A DNA stretch of 64,000 bases from assembly GCA_963760935.1 (NCBI GenBank), contig CAVXFB010000006.1, positions 186,001-250,000 on the forward strand, read 5' to 3'. The stretch is from CAVXFB01 sp963760935 (GTDB lineage: Bacteria > Planctomycetota > Planctomycetia > Pirellulales > Thermoguttaceae). The notes under the pieces are model-generated. The model saw only the letters and a program-made list of their open reading frames with translations. It made no database searches and was not told the DNA's origin. The position numbers were made by a program, and so were the translations under genes. Below are positions 26,938 through 37,006 of this stretch, piece after piece. Position 1 is the stretch's first letter. Each line of letters opens with the position of its first letter.

Positions 26938-27160
26938 GAAAAGGCTCCGAGGTGGCTTCTCCGAACCTTGATAGTAATTGGGGCGGCCTCCGGCGTCAAG
27001 TTTTCGCCGGGCCGCGCAGACCGCAAATTGGACAAGCCCGCCTACGCCCTAATGCCACCACAGAGGGATGCCCTGTCCGCTTTCCCGTAGCCTAACACGA
27101 AGGGCGGGGGATGTTCGGTCCCACGCCCTTCAGCGTTCAAAATATGTCGCTCGACGGTAC

Positions 27161-29362
27161 TCAACCGCCCGGCGCCGCGCTCTGCACCTTGGCCACGTGC
27201 TGAAGATTCAGGTAGTCGTTGACGATGGCCATGGTTTCGTCGAGATAGTAGTCGCGTTTGATTGCGCCATTGTTCAACTCGCTATGCTTTTCGATCGCCT
27301 TTTCTTCTTCCTTGTCGGCGTCGAGTTCGGCTCGCTCCTTGAGAAACTTCTTTTCGTTGAGCGTAACGGACTTCTTCGCCTTCTGCTCCTTATAGCGGGC
27401 AATGTTGCGCACCACTTCCTGGAACTTCGGCGACGATTGCACCCGCTGTTGCGATAGTTGCTGTAATTCGGCGCAGATTGTCGGATTGACGTAGTCAAAC
27501 CGCTTGTGCGGCACCGGATCGACGTGGTCGAATGCCAGCGGATAATCGAGATCAGCTTCGCCGACGTCCAGATGAGACGTTACCGAAGGCAGTTCGATAT
27601 CGGCCCGCACGCCGCGCTTCTGGGTGCTGTCGCCATCGGGGCGATAGAATTGCTGCATCGTGATCTTCAGCGCGCCAAGCGAGGCCTCGGAAAGATGGAA
27701 CAACTGCTGCCCCAAGTCCATCAGGCTCTGAACCGTCCCCTTGCCGTGCGTCGAGTGATCGCCAATGATCAGTCCGCGGTGATAGTCCTGGATGGCACCG
27801 GCAAGGATTTCGCTTGCGCTGGCGCTGAACTTGCTGATGAGCACCACCAGCGGTCCACGCCAAACCGCGGTTGATCCGCCGTCATCCAACGGCTGCACGC
27901 GCCCGTCGGCCCCCTTGACCTGCACGACCGGCCCATCGCCGATGAACAGGCCAGTTAGGCTGAGAGCCTCGTTCAATGCCCCGCCGCCGTTGCGGCGCAG
28001 ATCGAGAATCACGGCGTCGACGTTCTTCCGGTTGAAGTCGTCGAGAATCAGCCGCACGTCGTGCGTCGTGCTCTTGAAATCGGGATCGCCGCGCCGATCA
28101 CCGTCCATATCGCGGTAGAAGCTGGGCAAATCGATCACGCCGATCCGGTACGGCGTGCCGTCGGCCTTCCGACCGGCGTCGAACACTTCGCCCCGCGCCT
28201 CGCTATCCTTCAGTTCAATCTTCTCGCGAACGATCTTGTAGACCTTGTGTTCACCACCGGTCGCCGGAATCACTTCCAAGCGGACAACAGTACCGCGAGG
28301 TCCGCGGATCAGTTTCACGACGTCGTTGAGCTTCATGTCGACCACATCGACGATTTCGCCCGAATCGCCCTGTCCCACGCCCACGATCTTATCCTCGACC
28401 TTAACCCGGTTGTCCTTGTCGGCGGCCCCACCGGGGATAATCTTCTTGATGACCGTGTAGCCGTCCTCCGACATGAGCGAGGCTCCGATCCCCTCCAACT
28501 CCAAGCTCATGGCGATGGCGAAGTTCTTTTGCGTATCCGGCGACATGTAGTCGGTATGCGGATCAAACGCCGTCGTGAAGGCGTTCAAGTACATCTCCAA
28601 CAACTCTTCGCTGTCGATCTGGTGCATGCGCTTCGCGAAGCTGTGGTAGCGGCGGGCCAGTTTTTCACGGGCCTGCTGGCTCTCATCGTTCTTGGGCTGT
28701 TTCGCGGGCGTCGCCAGGCCGGGCTTGCCATCTTCCAGCAACTTTTCGTCGGAGCCCTTAGCCACAGGCTCTTTCTCTGCGTCCTTTTGCCCGTTCTTCG
28801 CCGCATCGGCGTCTTCCTTCTTGTTGACCTCCAGCACCAACAGGTCGTACTTGATCCGTTTTCGCCAGCGGTCCTGCGCCTCAGCCCGATCCTTCGGATA
28901 TTGCAGCGTATCGCGGTCCACGGGCATTTGCTCGTCGATCGCAAAATTTAGCGGCGCGGCCAGCAATTCATCAACCGTGCGCACCCGCTCGTCAACTCGT
29001 TCGAGGAACGTGCGAAAAACCGTGTAAGCGAAGCGGATGTCGCCTTTCAACAGTGCATCGCACAAGGCATCCTTCTGCTTGTCAAACTCGTCCACGTCCG
29101 ACTGGTAGAAGTAGACCTTCATCGGATCGAGGCTTTTTAGGAACGACTTCAGGCACCTCTCGGAAATTTCCTTGTCCAACGGATGTCGCGACAGGTGCTG
29201 GCTCCGCACCAGGAACGCCACAGTCTGGGCGATGTTCCGGTCATTGGCGCCGGGAGCCGTCAAATCGGCCCAGGCCAGAGGGCAGAGCCCCGCAACCAAC
29301 GCCACGACGAGAATCCAACGGCGGTGATGAAACCACGAAACGGCAGTAGTCCGATGACTCAT
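27161..29362 (-). CDS. prc: Tail-specific (carboxy-terminal processing) protease, S41 family
   Basis: A 733-residue protein with an N-terminal signal sequence (WILVVALVAGLCPLAWA). The N-terminal Prc domain (LKSLDPMKVYFYQSDVDEF) is followed by PDZ (IGASLMSEDGYTVIKKIIPG, about 290-370) and the S41 catalytic core with the Ser-Lys dyad: SKFSASASEILAGAIQDY and HSTHGKGTVQSL. A C-terminal DUF3340-like tail is present. It cleaves proteins from their C-termini in the periplasm. An acidic, Lys-rich linker (about 205-235) interrupts the N-terminal region. No adaptor gene is adjacent. Motif order and length fit Prc well. Confidence 0.95.
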   Translation of the reverse strand: MSHRTTAVSWFHHRRWILVVALVAGLCPLAWADLTAPGANDRNIAQTVAFLVRSQHLSRHPLDKEISERCLKSFLKSLDPMKVYFYQSDVDEFDKQKDALCDALLKGDIRFAYTVFRTFLERVDERVRTVDELLAAPLNFAIDEQMPVDRDTLQYPKDRAEAQDRWRKRIKYDLLVLEVNKKEDADAAKNGQKDAEKEPVAKGSDEKLLEDGKPGLATPAKQPKNDESQQAREKLARRYHSFAKRMHQIDSEELLEMYLNAFTTAFDPHTDYMSPDTQKNFAIAMSLELEGIGASLMSEDGYTVIKKIIPGGAADKDNRVKVEDKIVGVGQGDSGEIVDVVDMKLNDVVKLIRGPRGTVVRLEVIPATGGEHKVYKIVREKIELKDSEARGEVFDAGRKADGTPYRIGVIDLPSFYRDMDGDRRGDPDFKSTTHDVRLILDDFNRKNVDAVILDLRRNGGGALNEALSLTGLFIGDGPVVQVKGADGRVQPLDDGGSTAVWRGPLVVLISKFSASASEILAGAIQDYHRGLIIGDHSTHGKGTVQSLMDLGQQLFHLSEASLGALKITMQQFYRPDGDSTQKRGVRADIELPSVTSHLDVGEADLDYPLAFDHVDPVPHKRFDYVNPTICAELQQLSQQRVQSSPKFQEVVRNIARYKEQKAKKSVTLNEKKFLKERAELDADKEEEKAIEKHSELNNGAIKRDYYLDETMAIVNDYLNLQHVAKVQSAAPGG

Positions 29363-29748
29363 TCAAGAACCTTTGAAAATGAGGAACTTTGCTAGGCTGG
29401 CGGTTGATCTCACCTCAACCGATAGGTGTGGGGCAGACGTCTTTTTCTGCCCGGGCGAAGGCCGGTATGTCTGATTCAACTTGGCCGCCTGCTAGCCTTG
29501 GCTAACCGTTGTATAGTATCCCGGGTGGAAGTGCGAAACAAGATCGAACCATGCCGGGCGCCCGAACTCCTAAACGGCCTGCTACTTACAGACGGCCATT
29601 CGGGCCGCCACATGCAGGTTGTCCGGCGAAATGTTGCGCCGTTCACAATGGCGATCACCCCATCCAATATGGTGGGCCGGCATTTCGCCAAGCGTGCCAC
29701 TGGCGTCAGCTATTCGGCCAACGCAGCTATTCCGGCCAACACAGTGGC
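29363..29748. other. Intergenic region with a small hairpin, no gene seen
   Basis: These 386 bases lie between the sedolisin stop and the prc start, both on the minus strand. The short plus-strand frames here have no ribosome site and no recognisable protein character. GGGCAGA (29431-29437) and TCTGCCC (29446-29452) make a 7-bp stem; its distance from the sedolisin stop makes a terminator role doubtful. Confidence 0.5.
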
Positions 29749-32700
29749 CTAGTCGACGTTGCGCCGCACGCCAGTATTCAGGAATCCGCCCATCAGGGTC
29801 TCGACCGAGGGATCTAGGTCCTCAAATCCGGCCACATGCCCCAATTCGTGCTCGACAACGCTCAATAGATCGATCCGATCGACCGCCCGCGGGTCGACAG
29901 CCTGCAATTGCGGGCTGCCCGCGACGGCGGCAAACTCTTCGTCTTGCGCCGGCGTTGAGTCGACGAACCAGCCATGTCCGGCTGCGTCCCGATCAATGTA
30001 GATCGTATTGCCATCCGCGAGTGCTAGCGTCGAGCCCGGCAGATCGCGAACCGCGACGTGCACGCTGCTCAAGACAGACATTGAGGACGCTGACAAGCCC
30101 GAGGCTGCCCAGCGGGCCAGCGCCTCGCTCACCAAGGGCTTGAGCGCTGCCTCGGAAATCGCGGTCGTGGTAGGACTTGCATCGATCGATCCGCTCGCTG
30201 CCTGCAATGCTGGCACACGGCCGTTCCAGTCGCCTGCGAGCGGTATCCAATTTGTGTTCGCCGCTGTCCGCCGCACAGTCGTCGCTATGCCGTATGTGAA
30301 ATACAGATCGGTGCCGTTACCGTCGAAAGTGTCTTTCAAGTAGTAGGTGGCGATGCCGCCTTCATACAGGCCGTCGACGTCCGTGCCGTTGCCGTCCCAA
30401 TCGCCGACTATCGGTATGTAGCCGCCGTTGGGAAGTCCGTAATTGAACTGAGTGTCGGCAAAGCCGGCCGTATTGCTGTCTCTCAAATAAAACGTGGAGT
30501 TGCCCGGGTCGTACATGCCGATCGTTGTCGTCCCGTCGCCATCCCAGTCGCCGGTGATCGGCCGCCAACCGCCGCCGGCCGGGCCGTAGTCAAACATCAA
30601 ATTGGCGTAACCCGTGGTATTGCTATTTCTCAAATAGAACCGCGAGAGCGTCGGATCATAGAGACCGATCGTATCCTTGCCGTCGCCGTTCCAGTCGCCG
30701 ACCATGGGCTTCCAACCACCGCCGGCCGGGCCGTATATGAACATGATGTCGGCGTAGCCTGCCGTATTGCTGTTCCGCAGGTAGAACACCGACGTAACCG
30801 GATTGTAGAGCCCTATCGTATCCGTGCCGTCGCCGTTCCAGTCGCCCACGATCGGAAGCCAATGGCCGCCGGCCGGTCCATAGGCAAACGTTAGGTCGGC
30901 TGCGCCGGCGTCGTTGCTATTGCGCAGATAGAAGATTGAAGTCGATGGATCATAGGCGCCGATTGTGCTGAAGTCGTGCAACCCCTCGATCGTCGCGGAA
31001 TCGTACACCACCTCTCCCTCAAGCGAGCCGTTGTCTGGCGTCACCACCGCGTAGACCGTAAAGTTGACGGTGCCAAACCCCAACGTGCTGAGATCAAATG
31101 TACTGGTCAGATCCGTAGCGGATGTGGTCGACTGCTTGACCTCACCATTGACCCACCACTCGAACGTCAAGCTGACCGGTTCTCCCTGTGGATCTGACTT
31201 GGTTGCCGTGGCAATGAGCACGTCGTCGGCAGTTGGCGTGTGGTTGTTGAGTTCTACCGTGGCGACCGGCGCGAGTATTTCGGCCACCGACGCGGAAGCG
31301 GTCACCGTCGTCCCGTCGACCTTGGTATTGTTGGGCGTCACCGAGACCGTCACGGTATAGGCAGCGGGACCGTAATCCGCAATGAGCTCGAACGTGTCCG
31401 TCAATTCCGTGGCCGACGTAAATGTGCGTTCGACCACAGTTCCGACCTTCCAAACAAAGGTCAGACTCACTGGCTCCCCGTCCGGGTCCGACTTGGTGGC
31501 CGTCGCTGTCAGAACATCATGCAGCTTTGCCGTAGCAGTATTAAGCGATACGGTGGCGACAGGCTGCGCAGCCGTTGTCAGCGTGGCCAAGTCCGGCACC
31601 AACAAATTGGCCACCGGAGTGCCAAGGCCCGTGACCAGGTCGTAACGGGCCGTCGCCGAGTCCGTGCCGTTGTCGCCGGTGACAATATCGTGGAAATCGC
31701 GCGACGGAAGCGCATAAATGCCCGGTATGGTCTCCGAGGGTCCGTCAAGGGTGCCTTCGCCCGTGCTCACCCGAAGCTGATTGGCAATGGCCACCAAGCC
31801 GGCCCAGCACGGTGTGGCCAAACTGGTCCCGCCGATCGCCGCCCACGGGGTCGAATCGCCAAAATCGTACGAATCGTAGACCACAATACCGCTGGCGGCG
31901 TCCGCCACGAACGCCACGTCCGGCGTCTGACGGAAGCCGGAGTCCTGGACTCCTGACTGAAAATCTGGCTGTAGCTCATGAAGACTCTGTCCGCCGCCCG
32001 AGCTGCTCCAAGCCATTTCCGAAACGTATGTGTCGCCGGATACGGTGAGCGTTGTGCCGCCTACTGCCAAAACGTTCGGCGAAAAGGCCGGGTACATGCC
32101 CGGCGAGCCATTGTCTCCCGTGGCTGCAATGACCGTAACGCCCTGATGGCCGTCCGGCGTAGTAAACCAGTGGTCGAGTGAAAGCTCGTGACCGGCGCCA
32201 CCATCTTCATCGATTGTGGCCTCGGTCAAGCCAAAGCTCAAAGAAATAACCGATACTCCCGCCCGATTTCGAGCCGTGTCAACCGCCTGGAGAATATCGT
32301 TCAACGAATCGCTGTTGGCCTCGACCAATAAGATGTTTGCCTTTGGCGCGATGGCATGTGCCCACTCGACGTCAATGGCCGTCTCGACGCCGAAGCCCGA
32401 GTCGAGCGCAGCGGCCGCAGGAAGTGTGGTGCTTCCGTCCTGGCCCACCTTCTCAAAGATTGGTGGATCGGCTAGTCCATACTGGACGTCAAATAGATGC
32501 AGATCGCTGGTCAGAAAATCAGCATCCGTGCTGTTGACGAACTTCGGATTGTCATATGGCACGACAATGGCAATCGTTTGGCCCGTGCCGTCGCCGACCA
32601 CACTGCCTAACGTAATGGCGTCGATGCCGTACGCCGACCGGATCTGGGCGGGCGTCAACGAATCGGTGGGTGGCGTCGCCGAGCCAACCACCTCGGCCAA

Positions 32701-32793
32701 TGGCGTCACTCCTAACGCGTTGACTACAGCAGCCGAACCGATCGCCCCACCGACGCTGAGCAATTGACGTTGCTCCAGACTTTCGATCTGCAA
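29749..32793 (-). CDS. Giant secreted sedolisin (S53) protease with Ig-like and FG-GAP-like repeats and a metzincin-like tail
   Basis: 1014 residues from a TTG at 32793. The N-terminus has SLEQRQLLS, the planctomycete LExRxLLS-type signature. The frame is open upstream to a stop at 32869-32871 and that part (KLSGIRRDKSRKRPLQIESL) looks coding, but it contains no ATG or GTG, so the start is unsettled. Sedolisin residues are in order: Glu137 and Asp141 (GVETAIDVEWA), Asp227 (ATGDNGS), Ser324 (GGTSLATP). There is no propeptide. Two Ig/PKD-like units (about 415-600) precede five roughly 48-residue repeats (GDWNGDGxDTIGLYDP...FYLRNSN, about 610-860). The C-terminus has HELGHVAGFEDLDPS, a zinc-metzincin-like HExxHxxGxxD. 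It is probably exported to the cell surface. Confidence 0.82.
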   Translation of the reverse strand: MQIESLEQRQLLSVGGAIGSAAVVNALGVTPLAEVVGSATPPTDSLTPAQIRSAYGIDAITLGSVVGDGTGQTIAIVVPYDNPKFVNSTDADFLTSDLHLFDVQYGLADPPIFEKVGQDGSTTLPAAAALDSGFGVETAIDVEWAHAIAPKANILLVEANSDSLNDILQAVDTARNRAGVSVISLSFGLTEATIDEDGGAGHELSLDHWFTTPDGHQGVTVIAATGDNGSPGMYPAFSPNVLAVGGTTLTVSGDTYVSEMAWSSSGGGQSLHELQPDFQSGVQDSGFRQTPDVAFVADAASGIVVYDSYDFGDSTPWAAIGGTSLATPCWAGLVAIANQLRVSTGEGTLDGPSETIPGIYALPSRDFHDIVTGDNGTDSATARYDLVTGLGTPVANLLVPDLATLTTAAQPVATVSLNTATAKLHDVLTATATKSDPDGEPVSLTFVWKVGTVVERTFTSATELTDTFELIADYGPAAYTVTVSVTPNNTKVDGTTVTASASVAEILAPVATVELNNHTPTADDVLIATATKSDPQGEPVSLTFEWWVNGEVKQSTTSATDLTSTFDLSTLGFGTVNFTVYAVVTPDNGSLEGEVVYDSATIEGLHDFSTIGAYDPSTSIFYLRNSNDAGAADLTFAYGPAGGHWLPIVGDWNGDGTDTIGLYNPVTSVFYLRNSNTAGYADIMFIYGPAGGGWKPMVGDWNGDGKDTIGLYDPTLSRFYLRNSNTTGYANLMFDYGPAGGGWRPITGDWDGDGTTTIGMYDPGNSTFYLRDSNTAGFADTQFNYGLPNGGYIPIVGDWDGNGTDVDGLYEGGIATYYLKDTFDGNGTDLYFTYGIATTVRRTAANTNWIPLAGDWNGRVPALQAASGSIDASPTTTAISEAALKPLVSEALARWAASGLSASSMSVLSSVHVAVRDLPGSTLALADGNTIYIDRDAAGHGWFVDSTPAQDEEFAAVAGSPQLQAVDPRAVDRIDLLSVVEHELGHVAGFEDLDPSVETLMGGFLNTGVRRNVD

Positions 32794-33240
32794 CGGCCGC
32801 TTGCGCGACTTGTCACGCCGTATGCCGCTGAGCTTCGTGTGGAACTCCGTTTCCGCTTGGCCTCCGCGCTAAAACGCCCCGCCAATCGAAAATGATGCAC
32901 GTGCCTTCCCTCCAAAGCTGCCGGTTCCGGGTGATAAGAAGTCGCTCGATGCGGCCGGGCGCACTTAGCTCCCCCCATTATCGTTAAAGCTCTACAAGCC
33001 TGTCAAATAAATGGCGAGCCGGCACAATTAACACACACCTGGCGCAACTGATATATTGCGAAAAATCGACACGTTGCAACGGTGACTTCAACATCGACAG
33101 CACAGGCGACAAAGTCTGCGCAGTATGTCACTATGACGCGAAAGGTATCTCGCGAGACCCGAAAGAGCGAGTCGCAAGGCCGGTAATTGGCGATGGAACG
33201 CCGTCCGGCGGAGAAGTCATCGCCGCCGACCGCCGCGCAG
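32794..33240. other. Intergenic region upstream of the sedolisin gene
   Basis: The part 32794-32868 is an in-frame continuation of the sedolisin coding sequence without a normal start codon, so the true start may lie here or beyond an indel. From 32980 to 33080 it is AT-richer than its surroundings (AACACACACC, GATATATTGCG), compatible with promoters. 33081-33240 has only overlapping short frames that I cannot support. Confidence 0.5.
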
Positions 33241-34122
33241 CTATTTTGCCGCCGTTCTGGCTTCCGCCGGCATCAACTGCTCGGCGAAACGATTGACATA
33301 GTGGATGCTGCTGGCGTCGCCGCGGAACCCAACCACGTGCTTGTCGATGTCCAATTGTTGGCCGATCACGCGCCCGGCATCGATGTCGAACCGCACCCGG
33401 CCGGCCGCCTCGCGCTGGACCAATTGCGACTCGATGGCCGGATTGGTAATCGGAGTGAGAATCTCCGTCGAGACGCGGATCGTGGCCACGCCGGTCTTCA
33501 CGTCCTCCAACGTAAACTGCTGAATTGCCTTGACACGTTTCACGCCGCCCGTCTCCAACGGGATGTCGATGTCCTGCGGGAGCGACCAAGTGTGGCCAAT
33601 CGCCACCGCTTCACTGGGCAGCGGTATGGTCATCCAGCCGTCATCTTGCGGCGACGGCTTGCCGGCCGCCGCTTGCGGAGCTTTGTCGAACCGCTCGCGG
33701 TGCAGCACTTTGCCACTCGCGTCCATCCTCACCCGTGAAAGCGGCCGTCCGACCGATTTGGCGACGCTTTCATATCCGGCCGGCGGCTTGGCATCGGTCT
33801 GACTGTTATAGCGGACCTCGTTGCTGCCGGTGAGCTGCTGTCGCATGTCGACGCGTTCGACGCTATTCTCGAACGTCGCCGTCCCATCCGGCCTCACGTC
33901 CGCAACGCGCCACAGCTTCACCGACAGACTCAACGTCTCGGCCGTGCGCGTCGTGCCGGAAACCGTAGTACGGACCTTCGAGCGGTGTTCCACATGCCAG
34001 CGAATTGTCTCGCCCGGCTGGAACTGATAGCGAAGTGTATACTTCTCTGCCGCGGCGGCGGTCGCCACGATTCCGCTCAGAACCAACGTCCATGCTAGAC
34101 AACAGCGGAAGGCGCTCTTCAT
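33241..34122 (-). CDS. Secreted protein of unknown function
   Basis: The ATG at 34122 was chosen because AAGGAAG precedes it; the longer frame to 34338 lacks support. The 293-residue product has a signal peptide (MKSAFRCCLAWTLVLSGIVA, cleavage after TAAAA). The mature chain starts EKYTLRYQFQPGETIRWHVE and is beta-rich: KVRTTVSGTTRTAETLSLSV, WRVADVRPDGTATFENSV, and GRVRFDIDAGRVIGQQLDID. No cysteines or catalytic motifs stand out. It resembles planctomycete exported proteins with this 'Y.F..GE...Y.....' opening whose function is unknown. It lies 70 bp downstream of nadK on the same strand. Confidence 0.7.
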   Translation of the reverse strand: MKSAFRCCLAWTLVLSGIVATAAAAEKYTLRYQFQPGETIRWHVEHRSKVRTTVSGTTRTAETLSLSVKLWRVADVRPDGTATFENSVERVDMRQQLTGSNEVRYNSQTDAKPPAGYESVAKSVGRPLSRVRMDASGKVLHRERFDKAPQAAAGKPSPQDDGWMTIPLPSEAVAIGHTWSLPQDIDIPLETGGVKRVKAIQQFTLEDVKTGVATIRVSTEILTPITNPAIESQLVQREAAGRVRFDIDAGRVIGQQLDIDKHVVGFRGDASSIHYVNRFAEQLMPAEARTAAK

Positions 34123-34193
34123 ACTCGCTTCCTTTCGAGTGACGCATCGCGATATTACTATAGGAGTCGACTCCTGCCGCCTCCTGCCAACTG

Positions 34194-35072
34194 TCACGTA
34201 TCGTTCAACTTCAACCGTCCACCCCAGCCGAGCTTTTCGCGGAGCGTGCGGTAGTAGGTGTATCCCGGCGCGGAGACCAGCTTGAACTGCGGCTTCGCCC
34301 GTGTCACGCGGACCCGATCGTTTGGCTGCAATCGGCACAGCACACGGCCGTCGACCACGACCGACGTCCCCTCATTCGGCCGCGGCACCACCATTTCATA
34401 CACGCAGTCGGCCGAATCCACAACGGGCCGCATCGTCAGCGCATGTGGGCTAAGCGGCACGATCGCAAACGCCTGCAAGTGCTTTCGCAGGATCGGACCA
34501 CCGGCGGCCAGACAATGGGCCGTCGAACCCACTGGCGTGCTGATCATCAAACCGTCGCAACTATACGTAGTTACCAAATCGGCGTCAACGTAAAGATCGA
34601 TGTTCACTAGCGCGAAAGGCGTGCCGGCCTGCAGCACCACCTCATTCAGGCCAAGGTGCTTGCTACAAACTTCACCCTTCCGCAGCACCATGCAGTCGAA
34701 CATCAAGTGTTCGCGAACCTCGAGTTTGCCGGCGGCAAAGTCGCGCAAGACTGTTGGCAATTCAGCGGGCGTTAGGTTCGCTAGGAATCCGAGCTTGCCT
34801 AGATTGACAGCCACCACTGGTACCTGCCGATGACCCATCTGCCGCGCGGCCCTCAGGATCGAGCCGTCGCCGCCCAGCACGATCGCCACGTCGGCCTCGA
34901 CCTCCGACAGGTCTTCACTGCCAGTGAAGTCGGTACGAACAATGTGCACGTGCTGCTCAATAATCGGCCGTAGGCGCTGTGCTTCGTCCAGCACGTGCGG
35001 CCGCTGGCCCGCGCCCAGCAGAAAGGCGCGTAGCGGTTTCGGTTCCGACACATGAAGCTTCTCTTGCGTCAT
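34194..35072 (-). CDS. nadK: NAD kinase
   Basis: The ATG at 35072 (MTQEKLHVSEPKPLRAFLLG) is preferred over 35147, which would overlap dxs. The 292-residue enzyme phosphorylates NAD to NADP. The GGDG motif is in AIVLGGDGSILRAARQ, followed by VNLGKLGFLANLTPAEL, NEVVLQAG (NE-motif) and the DGLMISTPVGSTAHCLAAGG block; all are conserved. It directly follows dxs (spacing 26 bp) in the xseB-ispA-dxs-nadK series, which links NADP supply to isoprenoid precursor synthesis. Confidence 0.95.
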   Translation of the reverse strand: MTQEKLHVSEPKPLRAFLLGAGQRPHVLDEAQRLRPIIEQHVHIVRTDFTGSEDLSEVEADVAIVLGGDGSILRAARQMGHRQVPVVAVNLGKLGFLANLTPAELPTVLRDFAAGKLEVREHLMFDCMVLRKGEVCSKHLGLNEVVLQAGTPFALVNIDLYVDADLVTTYSCDGLMISTPVGSTAHCLAAGGPILRKHLQAFAIVPLSPHALTMRPVVDSADCVYEMVVPRPNEGTSVVVDGRVLCRLQPNDRVRVTRAKPQFKLVSAPGYTYYRTLREKLGWGGRLKLNDT

Positions 35073-35098
35073 AACGTCACACGGGTTTGTGGAAACGC

Positions 35099-37006
35099 TC
35101 AGGTAGCGGCTTGATGACGCGACGCTCGTTCTGCGGTATGTCGGCACGCTCGCATGATGCCGGCCACGTCGAGCCCCAACGCGCCCAGCAACTCGCTACG
35201 GCTGCCGTGTTCGATGAAGCGATCGGGGATGCCGAGACGGACGATTCTGCTCGTATCGAGACCAGCGCCTGATGCGGCCTCAAGGACGGCGCTTCCGAAT
35301 CCGCCCATCAGCGCCCCTTCTTCCACCGTGATGACCGCCGGGCAATCGGCCACGGCACGGAGAATTGTTTCGCAGTCCAACGGCTTAATAAAGCGCGCGT
35401 TGATGACACCGAAATCGAGCCCCTCGCTCGCCAGTTGCTCGGCGGCACGGAAGCAGGCGCCCAGCAGTGTGCCGCAGGCTATCAGCATGCCGTCGCTGCC
35501 CCAGCGGATCACCTCGGCCTTGCCGAGTTCCACCGGTGCCGTGGCTCGTTTGATCGTTTCCGAAGCGGCCTTCGGATAACGGATGGCGGTCGGCCCATCG
35601 TGATTTAGTGCCCAGTCGAGCATAGCCGCCACGTCTGTCGCATCCCCCGGGGCCATCACCGTCAAGTTCGGCAGTGGACGCAAATACGTCAAATCGAACG
35701 CGCCATGGTGAGTCGGGCCGTCTGGCCCAACCAGTCCCGCGCGGTCCATCAGCAGAAGCACGGGCAGGTTCTGCAACGCCACTTCCTGGAATATCTGGTC
35801 GTACGCGCACTGCATGAACGTGCTGTAGATGTCGACGACTGGCCGCAGCCCGGCCTTCGCCAGACCGGCAGCGAACGTCAGTGCGTGCGATTCGCAGATG
35901 CCCACGTCAAAGAAACGGTCGGGGAACTCGTCGCGGATCGGCTCCAACTTGTTCCCCTGGCACATGGCGGCCGTAATCGCCACGACCTTGGGATTGGCTC
36001 GCATCTGGGGTAAAAGCGCATCGCGAACCAACTCCGTGTAGGCCGGCCGGGCGCACGCTTGCACCAGCGGAACGACTGAACCATTGCTTCGCTTGAACGG
36101 CGCAGGGGCGTGGAACGTTGTCGGATCTTCGGCAGCCGGCTGAAAACCGTGCCCCTTCTCCGTCACCACGTGCAGCAGTACGGGCCCTTGGAATTGCCGC
36201 ACCATGTCCAGGTACTTCTGCAACTGGCGAATACTGTGTCCGTCCACCGGACCGATATACCGAAAGCCGAGGTCCTCGAAGATCATGCCCCCGAGCAGCC
36301 CCGCCTTGATTGCGTCCTTCACCTGCGAGGCGAACCGCTCCACCGGATCGCCAATGACCGGCATCCGGTTGAGCATCTTTTGGACTTCCGTTTTCAGGCC
36401 GGTATAGAAATTGGCCATACGGAGCCGATCGAGCGACTCGGCCAAGCCGCCGACGCGCGGGCAGATTGACATCTTGTTGTCGTTCAGCACGACAATCAAG
36501 TTCTTCTTCAAACCCCCGGCGTTGTTCATCGCCTCGAAGATCGTGCCGCAAGGAAAGGCGCCGTCGCCCACGACGGCGACGACGTAGCGGCTTTCGTCGG
36601 GCCGCAGCAACTCATCGCCGCACTTCATTCCCAGAGCCGTGCCTACGCTGCAACCGGCATGACCCGTGAGGAACAGGTCATAGTCGCTTTCGGCCGGATT
36701 GGGATAGCCCATCAACCCGCCCCGGGCGCGCATCGTGTGGAACTCGTCGTACCGCCCGGTGACCATCTTGTGCGGATACACCTGGTGGCCTGTATCCCAG
36801 ATCAATCGATCGCGGCTGAAATCGAACGTCGTATGCAACGCCAGCGTCAATTCGATCACGCCCAAGTTCGAGGCAAAATGGGCTGTCCGCGTGGCGGCCA
36901 AACGGCAGAGCGCCTCGCGCATCTCAGCGGCCAACTGCCCAAGCTCCTTGTGCGAAAGCCCCTTAAGATCGTGGGGCGAATTGATCGTCGAGAGCAGTTT
37001 GTCCAT
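35099..37006 (-). CDS. dxs: 1-deoxy-D-xylulose-5-phosphate synthase
   Basis: A 635-residue thiamine-diphosphate enzyme for the first step of the MEP isoprenoid pathway. The ATG at 37006 overlaps the ispA TGA by one base (TGATG) and gives MDKLLSTINSPHDLKGLSHK, the standard N-terminus. Motifs: DTGHQVYPHKMVTGRYDEF, GHAGCSVGTALGMK, the ThDP-binding VVGDGAFPCGTIFEA...NDNKMSI, HVVTEKGHGF, DRAGLVGPDGPTHHGAFD, and C-terminal VITVEEGALMGGFGSAV. Everything expected is present. Confidence 0.97.
   Translation of the reverse strand: MDKLLSTINSPHDLKGLSHKELGQLAAEMREALCRLAATRTAHFASNLGVIELTLALHTTFDFSRDRLIWDTGHQVYPHKMVTGRYDEFHTMRARGGLMGYPNPAESDYDLFLTGHAGCSVGTALGMKCGDELLRPDESRYVVAVVGDGAFPCGTIFEAMNNAGGLKKNLIVVLNDNKMSICPRVGGLAESLDRLRMANFYTGLKTEVQKMLNRMPVIGDPVERFASQVKDAIKAGLLGGMIFEDLGFRYIGPVDGHSIRQLQKYLDMVRQFQGPVLLHVVTEKGHGFQPAAEDPTTFHAPAPFKRSNGSVVPLVQACARPAYTELVRDALLPQMRANPKVVAITAAMCQGNKLEPIRDEFPDRFFDVGICESHALTFAAGLAKAGLRPVVDIYSTFMQCAYDQIFQEVALQNLPVLLLMDRAGLVGPDGPTHHGAFDLTYLRPLPNLTVMAPGDATDVAAMLDWALNHDGPTAIRYPKAASETIKRATAPVELGKAEVIRWGSDGMLIACGTLLGACFRAAEQLASEGLDFGVINARFIKPLDCETILRAVADCPAVITVEEGALMGGFGSAVLEAASGAGLDTSRIVRLGIPDRFIEHGSRSELLGALGLDVAGIMRACRHTAERASRHQAAT

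Noticed and set aside
29426..29752. Plus-strand frame of 108 codons in the sedolisin-prc spacer
   Set aside because: No ribosome site, no hydrophobic or domain pattern, and it runs into the sedolisin coding region antisense.
30360..30960. Tandem DNA repeats suggesting a separate repeat element in the sedolisin gene
   Set aside because: They are the protein-level FG-GAP-like repeats of about 48 residues, diverged at DNA level and part of the coding sequence.
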